From Nocardia jejuensis NBRC 103114 (lineage in GTDB: Bacteria; Actinomycetota; Actinomycetes; Mycobacteriales; Mycobacteriaceae), in NCBI RefSeq assembly GCF_001613145.1, contig NZ_BDBU01000002.1, positions 425,251 to 489,250 of the forward strand: 64,000 bases of DNA, read 5' to 3'. Shown here one piece after another: positions 10,974 through 20,193 of the stretch. A program made the position numbers and the translations under genes. Within the stretch, counting starts at the first letter, position 1. The number at the start of each line of letters is the position of its first letter. The notes beneath the pieces are model-generated. The model did not search any database and was not told the origin of the DNA. It saw only the letters and a list, made by a program, of their open reading frames with translations.

Positions 10974-12173
10974 TCAGCTCTCGAAGAGTTGCCGGCCGAG
11001 GTAGCCGCCCGGGCCGGGCACGCCCGGGGGGATGACGAAGACGGCCGAGCCGATCGGGGTGGTCCAGATGTTGAGAGCGTCGAATTCCGCCAATCGTTGC
11101 TGTACGGGCAGGAATTGGGTGTCGATATCGCGTTGGCAGGCCACGAACAACAGACCGGAATCGGAGATCTGGCCGGGAGCCGGTGGGTCGTCGTAGTTGT
11201 AGCCGCGGCGCAGGAAGCGTTCACCGTCGTGCCGGTGGTGCGCCCGCGCGATATGGGAGGAGGGTGGGATGACCGGGATGCCGTACTGGTCGACGGCCTG
11301 GAAATCGGGTTCGTCGAATTCCGCGGTGCCGCCCAGGGGCGCGCCGTCCGAGTCGCGACGGCCCAGGGTGATCGCGCGGGCTTCGGCATCGATCTCGTCC
11401 CAGGCGTCGAGTCTCATGGCGATGCGCCGCAACACCATTGACGTACCACCCGCGAGCCACGGTTGCGCGGCCCCGTCGTCCCAGACGAGCTGATCGAAAT
11501 CGACCGTGTGCGGGGCGATATTGACGGTGCCGTCGACCTGGCCCATGAGATTGCGCATGGTCCGGCCCTTGGAGGCGTTGCGAAACCCGCGCTGCACCCA
11601 GCGCACCGACACCAGCGATCGCACGTCCTTGGACAGCACCCGCACCGCGTGCGCCACCGTGGTCGCCTCCCGCGCACCGATCTGCAGCAGTAGATCCGCG
11701 CCGGTATAGGCGGGATCGAGCTGATCGATGGGGAAGGCGGGCAGCGCGTGCAGCCACGACGGCCGTTTGTCCGGCAGCCCGGCGGCGGTGAACAGCCCCG
11801 GCCCGAATCCGACGGTGATGGTCAGACCAGCGGGCCGCCGGGCCAATTCCGGTTCGGTGTCGGCGAGGGCGGGCTCCCCCTGGGTGAGCCGCGCCGCGTC
11901 GTCGGTCCAGATGCCGAGGATGCCGATGATGTCCTCGCGGTCCGTTCCGGGCTTCAGATCGAAGCCGACGAACGTGGCGTACTCCTGCGGTTCGGTGTCG
12001 ATCCCGGCCTGATGAGTTCCGTGGAACGGCGTCGTATCCAGGCCCGGATCGCTCCGGTTCTGCTCGTGCGAGGTGAGAGTGGCCGCACCCCAGCCGATTC
12101 CGGCCACCGCCGCGCCGCCGCCGAGCAGTCGGCGGCGCGAGAGCCGGGAGTGCGGTTGCGTGCGATCAGCCAC
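10974..12173 (-). CDS. DyP-type heme peroxidase, Tat-exported
   Basis: A 399-residue dye-decolorizing peroxidase. The N-terminus has a twin-arginine signal (SRRRLLGGGAAVAGIGWGAATL). The family motif appears as NLMGQVDGT, containing the catalytic Asp; the proximal heme His and distal Arg lie in the C-terminal half (for example IARAHHRHDGERFLRRGYNYDD and GLLFVACQRDIDTQF). Such enzymes oxidise large substrates with peroxide, or act in EfeUOB-like heme/iron uptake as EfeB. No EfeO or EfeU is adjacent; instead its start overlaps the upstream copper chaperone gene by 8 bp, showing translational coupling. Confidence 0.93.
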   Translation of the reverse strand: MADRTQPHSRLSRRRLLGGGAAVAGIGWGAATLTSHEQNRSDPGLDTTPFHGTHQAGIDTEPQEYATFVGFDLKPGTDREDIIGILGIWTDDAARLTQGEPALADTEPELARRPAGLTITVGFGPGLFTAAGLPDKRPSWLHALPAFPIDQLDPAYTGADLLLQIGAREATTVAHAVRVLSKDVRSLVSVRWVQRGFRNASKGRTMRNLMGQVDGTVNIAPHTVDFDQLVWDDGAAQPWLAGGTSMVLRRIAMRLDAWDEIDAEARAITLGRRDSDGAPLGGTAEFDEPDFQAVDQYGIPVIPPSSHIARAHHRHDGERFLRRGYNYDDPPAPGQISDSGLLFVACQRDIDTQFLPVQQRLAEFDALNIWTTPIGSAVFVIPPGVPGPGGYLGRQLFES

Positions 12174-12732
12174 CGTGCGCGGAGTTCTCGGGCGCGGGCT
12201 CGTACTTCTCTTTACCGCCCGCGAAATCGCGCACCTGTGCGGTGACGGTGATGGTCGATCCGTCCGAGAAGGTCAGGGTCAGGGGTGTGGACGCGCCGGT
12301 GCGCAGCGGCTGCTTCAGATCGATGAACATCAGGTGATCGGCGCCGGGGGCGAGCGTGGCCTTCCCGTGTGCGGGGATGGTCAGACCACCTGCCTTGGGG
12401 CGCATGGTCTTGTCGCCGCCGGGGGTGTCGGACACAACCTCGTGGATCTCGACCGTCGCCGAGGCCGGGCTGGTGGCGGCGACCAGCTGGACCGGCTGAT
12501 CACCGGAATTCTGCAGGGTGCCGAACGTGGCGGACATGCCGCTGTCGGCGGCCTTGATCCACTGATCGCTCATCGTGACGGTGTCCGAGGCCTTGGAGTT
12601 GGAGGTCTTGCTGTTCGAGGTCGCGGAACTCGAATCGGCGGAACAGGCGACAGGCAGCATCGTCAGGGCGGCAATGGCGGCGGCAGCGCAGAGGCGGCGC
12701 GCACCACGGCGGCCGAAGAGGGTGTGAGACAC
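12166..12732 (-). CDS. PCu(A)C-type copper chaperone lipoprotein
   Basis: A 188-residue exported copper chaperone. The signal peptide ends at the lipobox LPVAC, followed by a Ser/Asn/Lys-rich tether. The PCu(A)C cupredoxin-like domain (about 55-185) has IHEVV near its middle and HLMFIDLKQPL later; family copper ligands are H(M)X10MX21HXM, and here H in EIHEV, M in KTMRPK, then H and M in DHLMFID fit that pattern. In other bacteria it supplies Cu(I) to cytochrome oxidase or DyP partners. GTG start with GGAG upstream. It is coupled to the DyP gene. Confidence 0.92.
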   Translation of the reverse strand: MSHTLFGRRGARRLCAAAAIAALTMLPVACSADSSSATSNSKTSNSKASDTVTMSDQWIKAADSGMSATFGTLQNSGDQPVQLVAATSPASATVEIHEVVSDTPGGDKTMRPKAGGLTIPAHGKATLAPGADHLMFIDLKQPLRTGASTPLTLTFSDGSTITVTAQVRDFAGGKEKYEPAPENSAHGG

Positions 12733-12942
12733 GGAGACTCCGAATCGTCGGGGGAGGCAGGGGTGGACCCGGTGCGGCGTGCGGCTGATCGAACAGGGCG
12801 GATTCCGTACGCGGACAGCGCGATTCGAGACGTCGATACGAGATCGAGCGACGAACGACACCGTCGGCGGCGTACCTCGGTGTCGGGTGCGCACCACGGG
12901 TGCGCGCGGAGACCGGGAAGAACGCGTCTGGAACGAGAGCAG

Positions 12943-13494
12943 CTACGCCGGAGCGGGGTGAGTGAGAAGCAGACCTGCCCGGCCGGGTGGCCCGCGCCGT
13001 CCGATCCCCGAACTCACCAGCAGTCGCCGTACGGCGATCCGATCCTCGGTCGTGACGATCCGTGCGGGTCCGTGTGCTGGCATCGGGGCGACCCACGCGA
13101 GCACGAATCGGCACACGCTCGTGATCGCCCGCCGCATTCCGGTCTCGGCCGCGCGAATGACCGTCGCGCCCACCGGTATCGCGACCAGATGCGCCGCCAG
13201 CATGCCCGAGCCCGCGACGGGATGGTGGTGCCCGGGCGCGATCGAGAGCGCGAGATGTCCGATGGTCTGACCGACGGCCAGCAGGCCCATCATCCAGCTC
13301 AGACCGTGACGTGTCCGGAAGGAGGCGGCCGGTACCCCGACCATCGCGCACGCGGCGACCAACAGCGCCAATGCCGTACCGCTGGGAAACGCGGTTCCGC
13401 CACCGGCCGCGTGCGCGAAGACCGCTACCGCTCCGGACGCCGCACCGACGGCGGCCCCGCGCAGGGGCGCGGTGTGATCCGTCGGTGAGCGCAC
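12943..13494 (-). CDS. Multi-pass membrane protein, possible copper-module partner
   Basis: A 183-residue protein with about four or five hydrophobic helices: GAAVGAASGAVAVFAHAAGG, ALALLVAACAMVGVPAA, LSWMMGLLAVGQTIGHLALSI and GSGMLAAHLVAIPVGATVI. A cluster IAPGHHHPVAGSGMLAAH contains several His and a Met between helices, which could bind copper. It lies 210 bp upstream of the PCu(A)C gene on the same strand, and genes of this kind often accompany copper chaperones. A role in copper transfer is inferred from context. Confidence 0.75.
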   Translation of the reverse strand: MRSPTDHTAPLRGAAVGAASGAVAVFAHAAGGGTAFPSGTALALLVAACAMVGVPAASFRTRHGLSWMMGLLAVGQTIGHLALSIAPGHHHPVAGSGMLAAHLVAIPVGATVIRAAETGMRRAITSVCRFVLAWVAPMPAHGPARIVTTEDRIAVRRLLVSSGIGRRGPPGRAGLLLTHPAPA

Positions 13495-13612
13495 CGGGTA
13501 ATGCTACGACGACGTGTAGTCGTGCACGTGTGCAGGTGGTATGACCGCGTCTCCACAACATCTTCACAATCGGCGCGAACCATCTCCACTCCGACTGCAT
13601 AGGGTTCCCACC

Positions 13613-14302
13613 ATGGAACTCAGCCAGCAGCGCACCGCGCGGCGCATTCTCGTGGTCGAGGACGAGCCGACGATCGCCGAGTCCATCGCCGCGCGGCTGC
13701 GCGCGGAGGGGTTCACCGTGGACCTGGCGCACGACGGCCCGGCCGCCGTGCGCGCCGCCGCGGGGATCGAGCCGGATCTGGTGGTGCTGGATGTGATGCT
13801 GCCCGGCTTCGACGGGCTCGAGGTGTGCCGCCGGATCCAGGCCACCCGTCCGGTGCCGGTGCTCATGCTCACCGCCCGCACCGACGAGACCGACATGCTG
13901 GTCGGCCTCGGAGTGGGAGCGGACGACTACCTCACCAAACCGTTCTCGATGCGGGTGCTGACCGCCCGCGTGCACGCGCTGCTGCGCCGGGTCGATCGCA
14001 GCAGCGCCCCGGGCGCCACGCTCGTGGTCGGTGATCTGCGAATCGACACCGATCAGCGCCGGGTGTGGCGGGCGGACGCGGAAACCCAGCTCACCCCACT
14101 CGAATTCGAGCTCCTGGTGCATCTGGCCCGCCGCCCGCGCACCGTGCTGGCCCGGGAACGACTGCTCAGCGAGGTGTGGGGGTGGGCGGACGCGTCCGGC
14201 ACGCGCGCGGTCGACAGTCATATCAAGGCGCTGCGCCGCAAGCTCGGTGCGGACCTCATCCGCACCGTGCACGGTGTCGGATACGCGCTGGAGGCGAGAT
14301 GA
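13613..14302 (+). CDS. OmpR/PhoB-family response regulator
   Basis: A 229-residue DNA-binding response regulator. The receiver domain has the acidic pair E16/D17, phospho-acceptor D60 in VLDVMLPG and K109 in DDYLTKPFS. The C-terminal winged helix contains LTPLEFELLVHLARRP and the recognition segment GTRAVDSHIKALRRKLG. Start at ATG 13613 gives the usual short leader; an in-frame start at 13541 would add 24 residues. It overlaps the sensor kinase by ATGA, so the two are translated together. The 118-bp divergent gap to the copper-module gene makes that module a possible target. Confidence 0.95.
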   Translation: MELSQQRTARRILVVEDEPTIAESIAARLRAEGFTVDLAHDGPAAVRAAAGIEPDLVVLDVMLPGFDGLEVCRRIQATRPVPVLMLTARTDETDMLVGLGVGADDYLTKPFSMRVLTARVHALLRRVDRSSAPGATLVVGDLRIDTDQRRVWRADAETQLTPLEFELLVHLARRPRTVLARERLLSEVWGWADASGTRAVDSHIKALRRKLGADLIRTVHGVGYALEAR

Positions 14303-15348
14303 ACACCGACCGCGATATCGAGGACGGCAAACCCGCCTGGCGGATCACCGCCCGCCGATATGTGAATCTGCTGCCGCGCCCGCTGGATCGGGTGCCTTCG
14401 ATCAAGGCCAAGCTGGCGCTGCTCATGGTCGGTTCGGGTGCGGTGGCGTTCGGGTTCTTCGCGCTGCGGATCGGCTGGCTCCCGCCGCGCACCACCATCG
14501 CGGCCATGCTGATCGCCCTGGTGACCTCGCAGTTCCTCGGGCACGGCATGACCCTGCCGCTGCGGGATATGACCGCGGCCGCCAAACGCATGGCCCACGG
14601 CGACTATTCGCGCCGGGTGCGCGCCACCTCCCGTGACGAGGTCGGCCAGCTGGCGGAGGCGTTCAATCAGATGGCCGCGGACCTGGCCGCCGCCGATCAG
14701 CAGCGCCGCGATTTCATCGCGAACGTCTCGCACGAATTGCGCACGCCCATCACGGCTCTGGGCGCGGTGCTGGAGAACCTGGTGGACGGCGTCTCCGAGC
14801 CGGACCCGGTGACCCTGCGCACCGCCCTGGCGCAGACCGAACGCCTGAGCCTGCTGGTCTCGGAACTACTGGCCCTGTCGAGCATCGAGGCCGGCGCGGT
14901 GCGCCTGGATCTGGAATCGGTTCTGCTGGAACCACTTCTGAAGGAGGTGGTTGCCGAGGCCGAGGTGATGGCCGCCGCGGTGGATCGCCCGGTGCGCTTC
15001 ACGATCACCGCCCCCGACACCACCGTGCGGGCCGATCGTGCCCGCCTGCACCAGGTTCTGCTCAACCTGCTGGACAACGCCACCCGGCACGGCCCCGCAC
15101 ACGGTGAGGTCCGGATCCACGTCACGACCGTGCGCGCGGGCACCGTCATCGAGGTGCAGGACGACGGGCCCGGCATCCCGCCCGCCGAGCGCGCCCGGGT
15201 CTTCGAACGCTTCTCTCGCGGCGGCCGCCCCACCACCGGCGGCACCGGTCTGGGGCTGGCCATCGCGCGCTGGATCGTCGAACTGCACGGCGGCACGATC
15301 GCGATCACCGATCCCGGCTCCCGAATCCGAGTCACGCTGCCCACCTGA
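14299..15348 (+). CDS. HAMP-containing sensor histidine kinase
   Basis: A 349-residue membrane sensor kinase. Two closely spaced hydrophobic helices (about 38-57 and 65-82) leave almost no outside loop, so it probably senses within the membrane or through a partner. HAMP covers about 84-136, the phospho-acceptor H145 lies in SHELRTPIT, the N-box is HQVLLNLLDNATRHG, and the G-boxes are DDGPGIP and GGTGLGLAIARWIVELHGG. All catalytic motifs are intact. The start overlaps the regulator's stop. Confidence 0.95.
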   Translation: MNTDRDIEDGKPAWRITARRYVNLLPRPLDRVPSIKAKLALLMVGSGAVAFGFFALRIGWLPPRTTIAAMLIALVTSQFLGHGMTLPLRDMTAAAKRMAHGDYSRRVRATSRDEVGQLAEAFNQMAADLAAADQQRRDFIANVSHELRTPITALGAVLENLVDGVSEPDPVTLRTALAQTERLSLLVSELLALSSIEAGAVRLDLESVLLEPLLKEVVAEAEVMAAAVDRPVRFTITAPDTTVRADRARLHQVLLNLLDNATRHGPAHGEVRIHVTTVRAGTVIEVQDDGPGIPPAERARVFERFSRGGRPTTGGTGLGLAIARWIVELHGGTIAITDPGSRIRVTLPT

Positions 15349-15444
15349 CGGATCGGCCGCGTCGCCGAACCGAATCCCGAACCCCGATCGACACCCCGAG
15401 GAGCAGGTGCTCCCGGGTTCCCGCACACCCATGTGGAGGTCCGA

Positions 15445-17685
15445 ATGCCCACGACGCCCACCCCCGGCCCGCTCGCGGTCTGGTCCGCCGTCCCCCCGCC
15501 GCCACGACCACCGCGGCCCCCCGACCTCGGCGATCTACTGCCCGCCTCGGCCCTGTTGCCTCCGCTGTCCGCGATGCCTGTGCCCCGCTCCCGGCGCGTG
15601 CCCCTGCCGCGGGCGGTCCTACCGGCGATCGCGGTCTCCGGCGTGGGGGCCGTCGTCCTGATCCCGACCGATCGCCCCGGCATCGGGTGGTTCCTCGCGG
15701 GCCTCGCGAGCACGGCCGCCATCTACACCGCCGATCGCCGGGCCCGATGGACCTCAGCCGTCACCCCGGCGGATGAGGATTCGGGCGGCCTGTCGAAAGA
15801 CCCGACCGCAGCACCGATGACCGCGACGGGTCCGGTCGTAGCGGACGACGACGGTCATACCACTGTCGCCGGTACGGATTCCGCCGACCATCGTGCCGCT
15901 GCGTCCGGTGCTCCCCGGGCCGCGAACCACACAGCACGGGCCGAGAAAGCCTGCACCGCAACAGAATCGGACCCAGCTGTCCCTTCCGGTGCGAGTCCGG
16001 GCTCGGTGACCGCGGTCGAGGGGTCCGCGGTCACCGAACCCGGCCGACCCGAGGTGGCCGATGCCGAGGCCTCGGGTTCGAGTGCGAGTAGTGCGCCCCG
16101 GACCCCGGCCACGGATGACTCCGCAAGCACCGAACACGGCATCCCCGCGCCGGGCGGCAGCGAACCGGTCACCGAAACCGGCTCGGCGACAAACGAACTC
16201 GGTGCGAGCCTGGTGAATCCGACGCTGGAGTCCGAGAGCCCTGCGCCGCGTGCGCCGCACGAGGAGGTGGGTGCCGCGCCCGCGGACCGGCGTCCCGCAG
16301 CCGTCGAGCCGCACGAGAGCGCGGAGAAGACCCCTGCCACCGGTGCAGCGGACCGCGCGTCGACGAGCGATCCGGACAACGCTGCGCAGTCAGACGATCG
16401 GTCGGACGAGTCCGCCGCGGCCGGTATCTCGGGGAGTGACGCCGGCCGGTGGCGGACATGGGGTCGCGTGTTCTGGATCGGGATGGCGCTCGGGCTGCTG
16501 GGTGTGGGCGCGGTACGGGCCGCGCCGTGGCTTTTCGTCCTGTGTGTGCTCGGCGCCGCGGTGGCCGGTTCGTTCGCGGTCGTGGCTCGCCGGTCCGTTC
16601 ACGGTGCGCTGTTCGACGCGATAGCGGTACCGGTGATGGCCGCGCAAACGGTGCCGTGGCTGTACAGGGGCCTCGAGCGGATCCGGCTGCGGCGGGGCGG
16701 TGCACGCGAGCGGGTGTGGCTGTCGCTGGGCGTGACCGTGCTGCTGCTGATGATGATCGTGCCGCTGCTGGCGGGCGCGGACGCGGTGTTCGCACAACTG
16801 GTGGACGGGTTGATCCCGACCGTGAACGGGAAGACCGTGAGCCGCTGGGCCGTGGTGTTCCTGGTGGCCGGACTCGGCACGGCCGGTGCGCTGTATCTGC
16901 TGGCGGGACCGCTCGCCGCAGCGGAAGTCCATGGAGTGCACCAGAATTCGAGCACGACGCGCGCGGGTCGCTTCTCGCGCCTGGAGTGGGGCCTGCCGAT
17001 GGCGGCTCTGACCCTGGTGTTCGCGGTGTTCATGGCCACTCAGCTCGCGGTCCTGTTCGGTGGCGACGACTACGTGCAGCGCACCGCCGCGCTCACCTAT
17101 GCCGAGTACGCGCGCAACGGTTTCGCGCAGTTGTCGATCGTCAGCATGCTGACCCTCGCGGTGATCGCGATCGTGCAGCGCTATGCCGCCCAGGAGTCGG
17201 CGGGGGACCGGCGATGGTTGCGGATCGCGGTGAGCGTGGTGAGCGTGCTGGTGCTGGTCATCGTGGCCTCGGCGCTGCAGCGGATGTGGCTCTACCAGCA
17301 GGCGTACGGCTTCACCGTGCTGCGGCTGCTGGTCGAGGTGTTCGAGCTGTGGATCGCGGGTGTGTACGTGCTGGTGCTCGCGAGCCTGGTCGAGCTGCGG
17401 CGCGGTTGGGTGCCGCGCGCGGCCGCCGGTACCGCGGCGGTGACGCTGCTGGCGGTGGCGCTGCTGAATCCCGAGCGTTTCGTGGCGGACCGCAATATCG
17501 ACCGCTGGCAGTCGGAAGGCAAGCTGGACACCGGGTATCTGGACTCGTTGTCACCGGATGCGCTGCCGGCCCTGGAACGCCTGCCGGAGACTCAGCGCGA
17601 GGAGATCGCGGTCCGTATCCGCGCGGCGATCGAGGACGACACCTGGCAGGGCTGGAACCTCTCGCGCTCGTCCGGTCGCCGCTGA
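15445..17685 (+). CDS. DUF4173/DUF4153-type membrane protein with long low-complexity linker
   Basis: A 746-residue protein. The N-terminus is Pro-rich, then two hydrophobic segments (about 52-90). Residues ~100-335 form a Ser/Ala/Thr/Glu/Pro-rich region without predicted structure. The C-terminal ~410 residues are a multi-helix membrane domain with WSLSLGVTVLLL-like helices, DYVQRTAALTYAEYARNGFAQLS, and the family's closing NPERFVADRNIDRWQSEGKLDTGYLDSLSPDALPAL. GGAGG precedes the ATG at 15445. The function of the family is not established. The linker is unusually long compared with the conserved core. Confidence 0.85.
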   Translation: MPTTPTPGPLAVWSAVPPPPRPPRPPDLGDLLPASALLPPLSAMPVPRSRRVPLPRAVLPAIAVSGVGAVVLIPTDRPGIGWFLAGLASTAAIYTADRRARWTSAVTPADEDSGGLSKDPTAAPMTATGPVVADDDGHTTVAGTDSADHRAAASGAPRAANHTARAEKACTATESDPAVPSGASPGSVTAVEGSAVTEPGRPEVADAEASGSSASSAPRTPATDDSASTEHGIPAPGGSEPVTETGSATNELGASLVNPTLESESPAPRAPHEEVGAAPADRRPAAVEPHESAEKTPATGAADRASTSDPDNAAQSDDRSDESAAAGISGSDAGRWRTWGRVFWIGMALGLLGVGAVRAAPWLFVLCVLGAAVAGSFAVVARRSVHGALFDAIAVPVMAAQTVPWLYRGLERIRLRRGGARERVWLSLGVTVLLLMMIVPLLAGADAVFAQLVDGLIPTVNGKTVSRWAVVFLVAGLGTAGALYLLAGPLAAAEVHGVHQNSSTTRAGRFSRLEWGLPMAALTLVFAVFMATQLAVLFGGDDYVQRTAALTYAEYARNGFAQLSIVSMLTLAVIAIVQRYAAQESAGDRRWLRIAVSVVSVLVLVIVASALQRMWLYQQAYGFTVLRLLVEVFELWIAGVYVLVLASLVELRRGWVPRAAAGTAAVTLLAVALLNPERFVADRNIDRWQSEGKLDTGYLDSLSPDALPALERLPETQREEIAVRIRAAIEDDTWQGWNLSRSSGRR

Positions 17686-17744
17686 GGCGGCGCCGTCCGC
17701 GTCGGTCCCTCAGTGTCGGTGCCTCAGCGTCCGGGCCGTTCGAG

Positions 17745-18098
17745 TCAGGACCGTCCGCGCTGTTCGGCGAGCAGCGCGGCCACCTGGCCGATGAGGTCGT
17801 ACGGAATCGGTGCGTCGAGCGGGAACTTCAGCGTTCCCCGTCCGGACCGATACGGCGCGATCTGGGCCTCGAGGTCGGAATCCTCGGCCGGGCTCGGATA
17901 GATGCTCACGTGTTTTTTCCACCCGGCGAACCCGACCACAGACTTGCCGCCCACCTGAATGGTCGGCATGTCGTAGCTGATCGTCTCGGTGCCGTCCGGG
18001 ACGCTCGCGTGGATCGCGGCCCGCATTCCCGCCAGTACGTCCTGCACCACGGGCGCGAATCCCGCGATGTACTCGTCGACTGTCCTCACACCGGCCAT
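17745..18098 (-). CDS. DUF1801/YdhG-like protein
   Basis: A 117-residue soluble protein. VDEYIAGFAPVVQDVLAGMRAAIHASVPDGTETISYDMPTIQVGGKSVVGFAGWKKHVSIYP and GTLKFPLDAPIPYDLIGQVAALL are hallmarks of the DUF1801 / iron-chaperone-like (Fra/YdhG) fold. Proteins of this group are small, widespread and mostly uncharacterised. Intact and of the expected length. Convergent to the DUF4173 gene. Confidence 0.88.
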   Translation of the reverse strand: MAGVRTVDEYIAGFAPVVQDVLAGMRAAIHASVPDGTETISYDMPTIQVGGKSVVGFAGWKKHVSIYPSPAEDSDLEAQIAPYRSGRGTLKFPLDAPIPYDLIGQVAALLAEQRGRS

Positions 18099-18574
18099 GG
18101 CTGCCCTTCGGAAACGGTCGAATCACACGACACGAGAGATGCCCTGACCGTACCGAAACCGAACCCGTGTGACCGCACGATCGAGTGATGTGTCGTCGGG
18201 GACGGGACTGACCGGGGGAGCCCCGCGTGTGCGTCGCCCGTGGTGGCTCGTCCGGTCGGCGCTGCGCCGGGTGCGAGCCGGTTCCGCCCCACTCGAACAT
18301 GCCGGGCGACGGGTGCGCGACAGTGAGCTGTGTCTCGACGGCGGTGGCGAGACGGTGTCGTTCGGTGATGCCGAGTGGGGTGACACCGGTGATGGCATTT
18401 GCCATCGGGTAACCGACCCGTATTCATGGTGGCGTCACCCCCTGCGCGGGGAATCGGTATTTCTCGGTATCTTCGCCGCCGCACTACCGAGGAATCCCGG
18501 CGGCTGAGCCCATCGAGCGGCGTATGGCCCGCTCGGCCCGGAGCCTTCCTGCCCGGATAGGCGAGGATTGTCGC
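18099..18574. other. Intergenic region, no supported gene
   Basis: Reading frames exist on both strands (for example a rightward frame over 18169-18507), but none has a ribosome site, a plausible domain or actinobacterial codon pattern that stands out. A leftward frame starting near 18405 (MANAITGVTPLGITER...) looks briefly protein-like, then turns into Arg/Pro/His-rich noise, so a decayed gene is possible but not demonstrable. Confidence 0.4.
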
Positions 18575-19132
18575 GTGGGTGAACAGAAAGATCGCATGCT
18601 GCGCGGGGACCTCTATCGGGACGACGATCCAGAACTGGTCGCCGAGCGCCGCCGCTGCGGGCGGCTGCTGGACACGTTCAACGCCACCGCGTCCGACCAG
18701 GACGCCCAGCGCCGCGCCGTGCTCGAGGAGCTGCTCGGCGACATCGGTGAGGGCTCGTGGATCATGCCACGTTTCCAATGCGACTACGGGTATCTGATCC
18801 GCTTGGGCCGCAACAGTTTCCTGAACTACGACGCCATCGTCATGGACTGTGCGCCCGTCACGATCGGCGATGACGTCTCCATCGGGCCGCGGGCGCAATT
18901 GCTGACCGCGTTGCATCCCGTGCGGGATCACGCGCTGCGCCGGGAACGGTGGGAGACCGCCGCCCCGATCACCATCGGCGACAATGTCTGGCTCGGCGGG
19001 GGAGTCATCGTCTGCCCCGGTGTCACCATCGGCGCACACACCGTCGTGGGCGCGGGCAGCGTGGTGACCCGTGATCTTCCCGAGAAGGTGTTCGCCGCGG
19101 GAAACCCCGCACGGGTGATCGAGACGCTTTGA
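18575..19132 (+). CDS. Maltose/galactoside O-acetyltransferase-like enzyme
   Basis: A 185-residue left-handed β-helix acetyltransferase that moves acetyl from acetyl-CoA to a sugar hydroxyl. The N-terminal MLRGDLYRDDDPELVAERRRCGRLLDTFNAT is the maltose-acetyltransferase domain. Hexapeptide repeats follow (APVTIGDDVSIGPRAQLLTALHP, APITIGDNVWLGGGVIVCPGVTIGAHTVVGAGSVVTRDLP), ending AAGNPARVI. The catalytic His is in TALHP. GTG at 18575 is preceded by GCGAGGA; ATG at 18596 is an alternative start. Confidence 0.92.
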   Translation: MGEQKDRMLRGDLYRDDDPELVAERRRCGRLLDTFNATASDQDAQRRAVLEELLGDIGEGSWIMPRFQCDYGYLIRLGRNSFLNYDAIVMDCAPVTIGDDVSIGPRAQLLTALHPVRDHALRRERWETAAPITIGDNVWLGGGVIVCPGVTIGAHTVVGAGSVVTRDLPEKVFAAGNPARVIETL

Positions 19133-19171
19133 CCGCCCCATGCTCGGCGGCCCATGTACCGGCGGTGCGAA

Positions 19172-20026
19172 TCAGCCGGAAAGCCCGGTCGATTCGGCGC
19201 ACGCGATATGCAATCGGCGTGCGGCCGCGTCATCCTGGGCCGCCGCCGTCGGCGCTTTCACCCGATTGCGCTGGAAATAGCAGCCCGACACCGCCGAGAC
19301 ATCGGGATCGGTGGCGAGATAGGTGAGCGCGCGTGCCCCCTCCTCGGGCGAGATCATGAACAGTTTCTTCCCGAGAGCCAATGCCGGGCGCGTGAATCGG
19401 GGAGCCGCGTCCCAGATGTTCGTGGCGACCGCGCCGGGATGAAAAGCATTGGCGGTCACGCCCGTTCCCTGTAGCCGCCGGGCCAGGTCACGCACGTAGA
19501 GAATGTTCGCGAGCTTGGCCCGGCCGTACGCGGCGTTGGGGGTGTATCCGTGCCGGAATCCCAGATCCTCGGTATCGAGTGTCGCGCCGTAGTGCATGAC
19601 CGAGGAGGTGAAGAGAATGCGCGCGGGGGTCGAACGAATCAGTAGATCGAGCAGCAATTCGGTGAGCAGGAATCCGCCGAGATGATTGACCGCGAACGTG
19701 GTCTCGATGCCATCGGTGGTTTCGGTGCGGCGCATGGTGAATCCGCCCGCATTGTTGGCGAGCACATCGATCCGCTCGTGCTCGGCGCGCACCCGGTGCG
19801 CGAGTTGCCGCACCGATGCCTGCGATCCGATATCGCACAGGTAGGTGTCGACCGCCGAGGCGCCGGCCGCGCGCACCTGATCGGCGGCTGCGGCGAGTTT
19901 GCCGGTATCGCGTCCGACCAGGACGAGTCGGTGTCCGTCGGCCGCCAATTGCCGTGCCGCGGCCAGACCGATTCCCGATGTGGCCCCGGTGATCAGCATG
20001 GTTTTCATGCCCGGCGAGCCTGCCAT
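19172..20026 (-). CDS. Short-chain dehydrogenase/reductase
   Basis: A 284-residue SDR of the retinol-dehydrogenase-like type. NAD(P) binding motif TGATSGIG, NNAG in VLANNAGG, catalytic Ser in FTSSVMHYG and YxxxK in YGRAKLA are all present. It is divergent from an MmyB-like regulator, an arrangement that is common for this regulator family in actinomycetes, where the SDR is the presumed target. A second ATG at 20008 (MKTMLITGATSG) would remove six residues; neither start has a good ribosome site. Substrate unknown. Confidence 0.92.
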   Translation of the reverse strand: MAGSPGMKTMLITGATSGIGLAAARQLAADGHRLVLVGRDTGKLAAAADQVRAAGASAVDTYLCDIGSQASVRQLAHRVRAEHERIDVLANNAGGFTMRRTETTDGIETTFAVNHLGGFLLTELLLDLLIRSTPARILFTSSVMHYGATLDTEDLGFRHGYTPNAAYGRAKLANILYVRDLARRLQGTGVTANAFHPGAVATNIWDAAPRFTRPALALGKKLFMISPEEGARALTYLATDPDVSAVSGCYFQRNRVKAPTAAAQDDAAARRLHIACAESTGLSG

Positions 20027-20142
20027 ACCGGCGCGGCGCTGTCCTGTCGTGGCGAGAGCCGCCGACAGCGTGCGCAGTTGTCGTGCTGGATGCCCGTCGC
20101 TGCCACGCCACCCGAGGGCGTGCCACCGAGCGTGCCGCGGAA

Positions 20143-20159
20143 ATTACCTGACGGGTAAT
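20143..20159. promoter_or_regulatory. Inverted repeat, probable operator of the MmyB-like regulator
   Basis: ATTACC-N5-GGTAAT lies in the divergent SDR/regulator gap. A TACGAT -10-like box (20182-20187) follows 22 bp downstream and precedes the regulator ATG by 6 nt, so the operator would cover the -35 region of a leaderless promoter. The assignment is inferred from symmetry and position. Confidence 0.6.
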
Positions 20160-20193
20160 CGTTCTGCTCGCGCCCGATTCGTACGATCGAGAC

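Noticed and set aside
12073..13488. 471-residue rightward frame
   Set aside because: Antisense to PCu(A)C, its upstream gap and the membrane protein; no recognisable protein features.
18123..18507. Frames on both strands between DUF1801 and the acetyltransferase
   Set aside because: No start signal, no domain, Arg/Pro-rich composition; recorded as intergenic.
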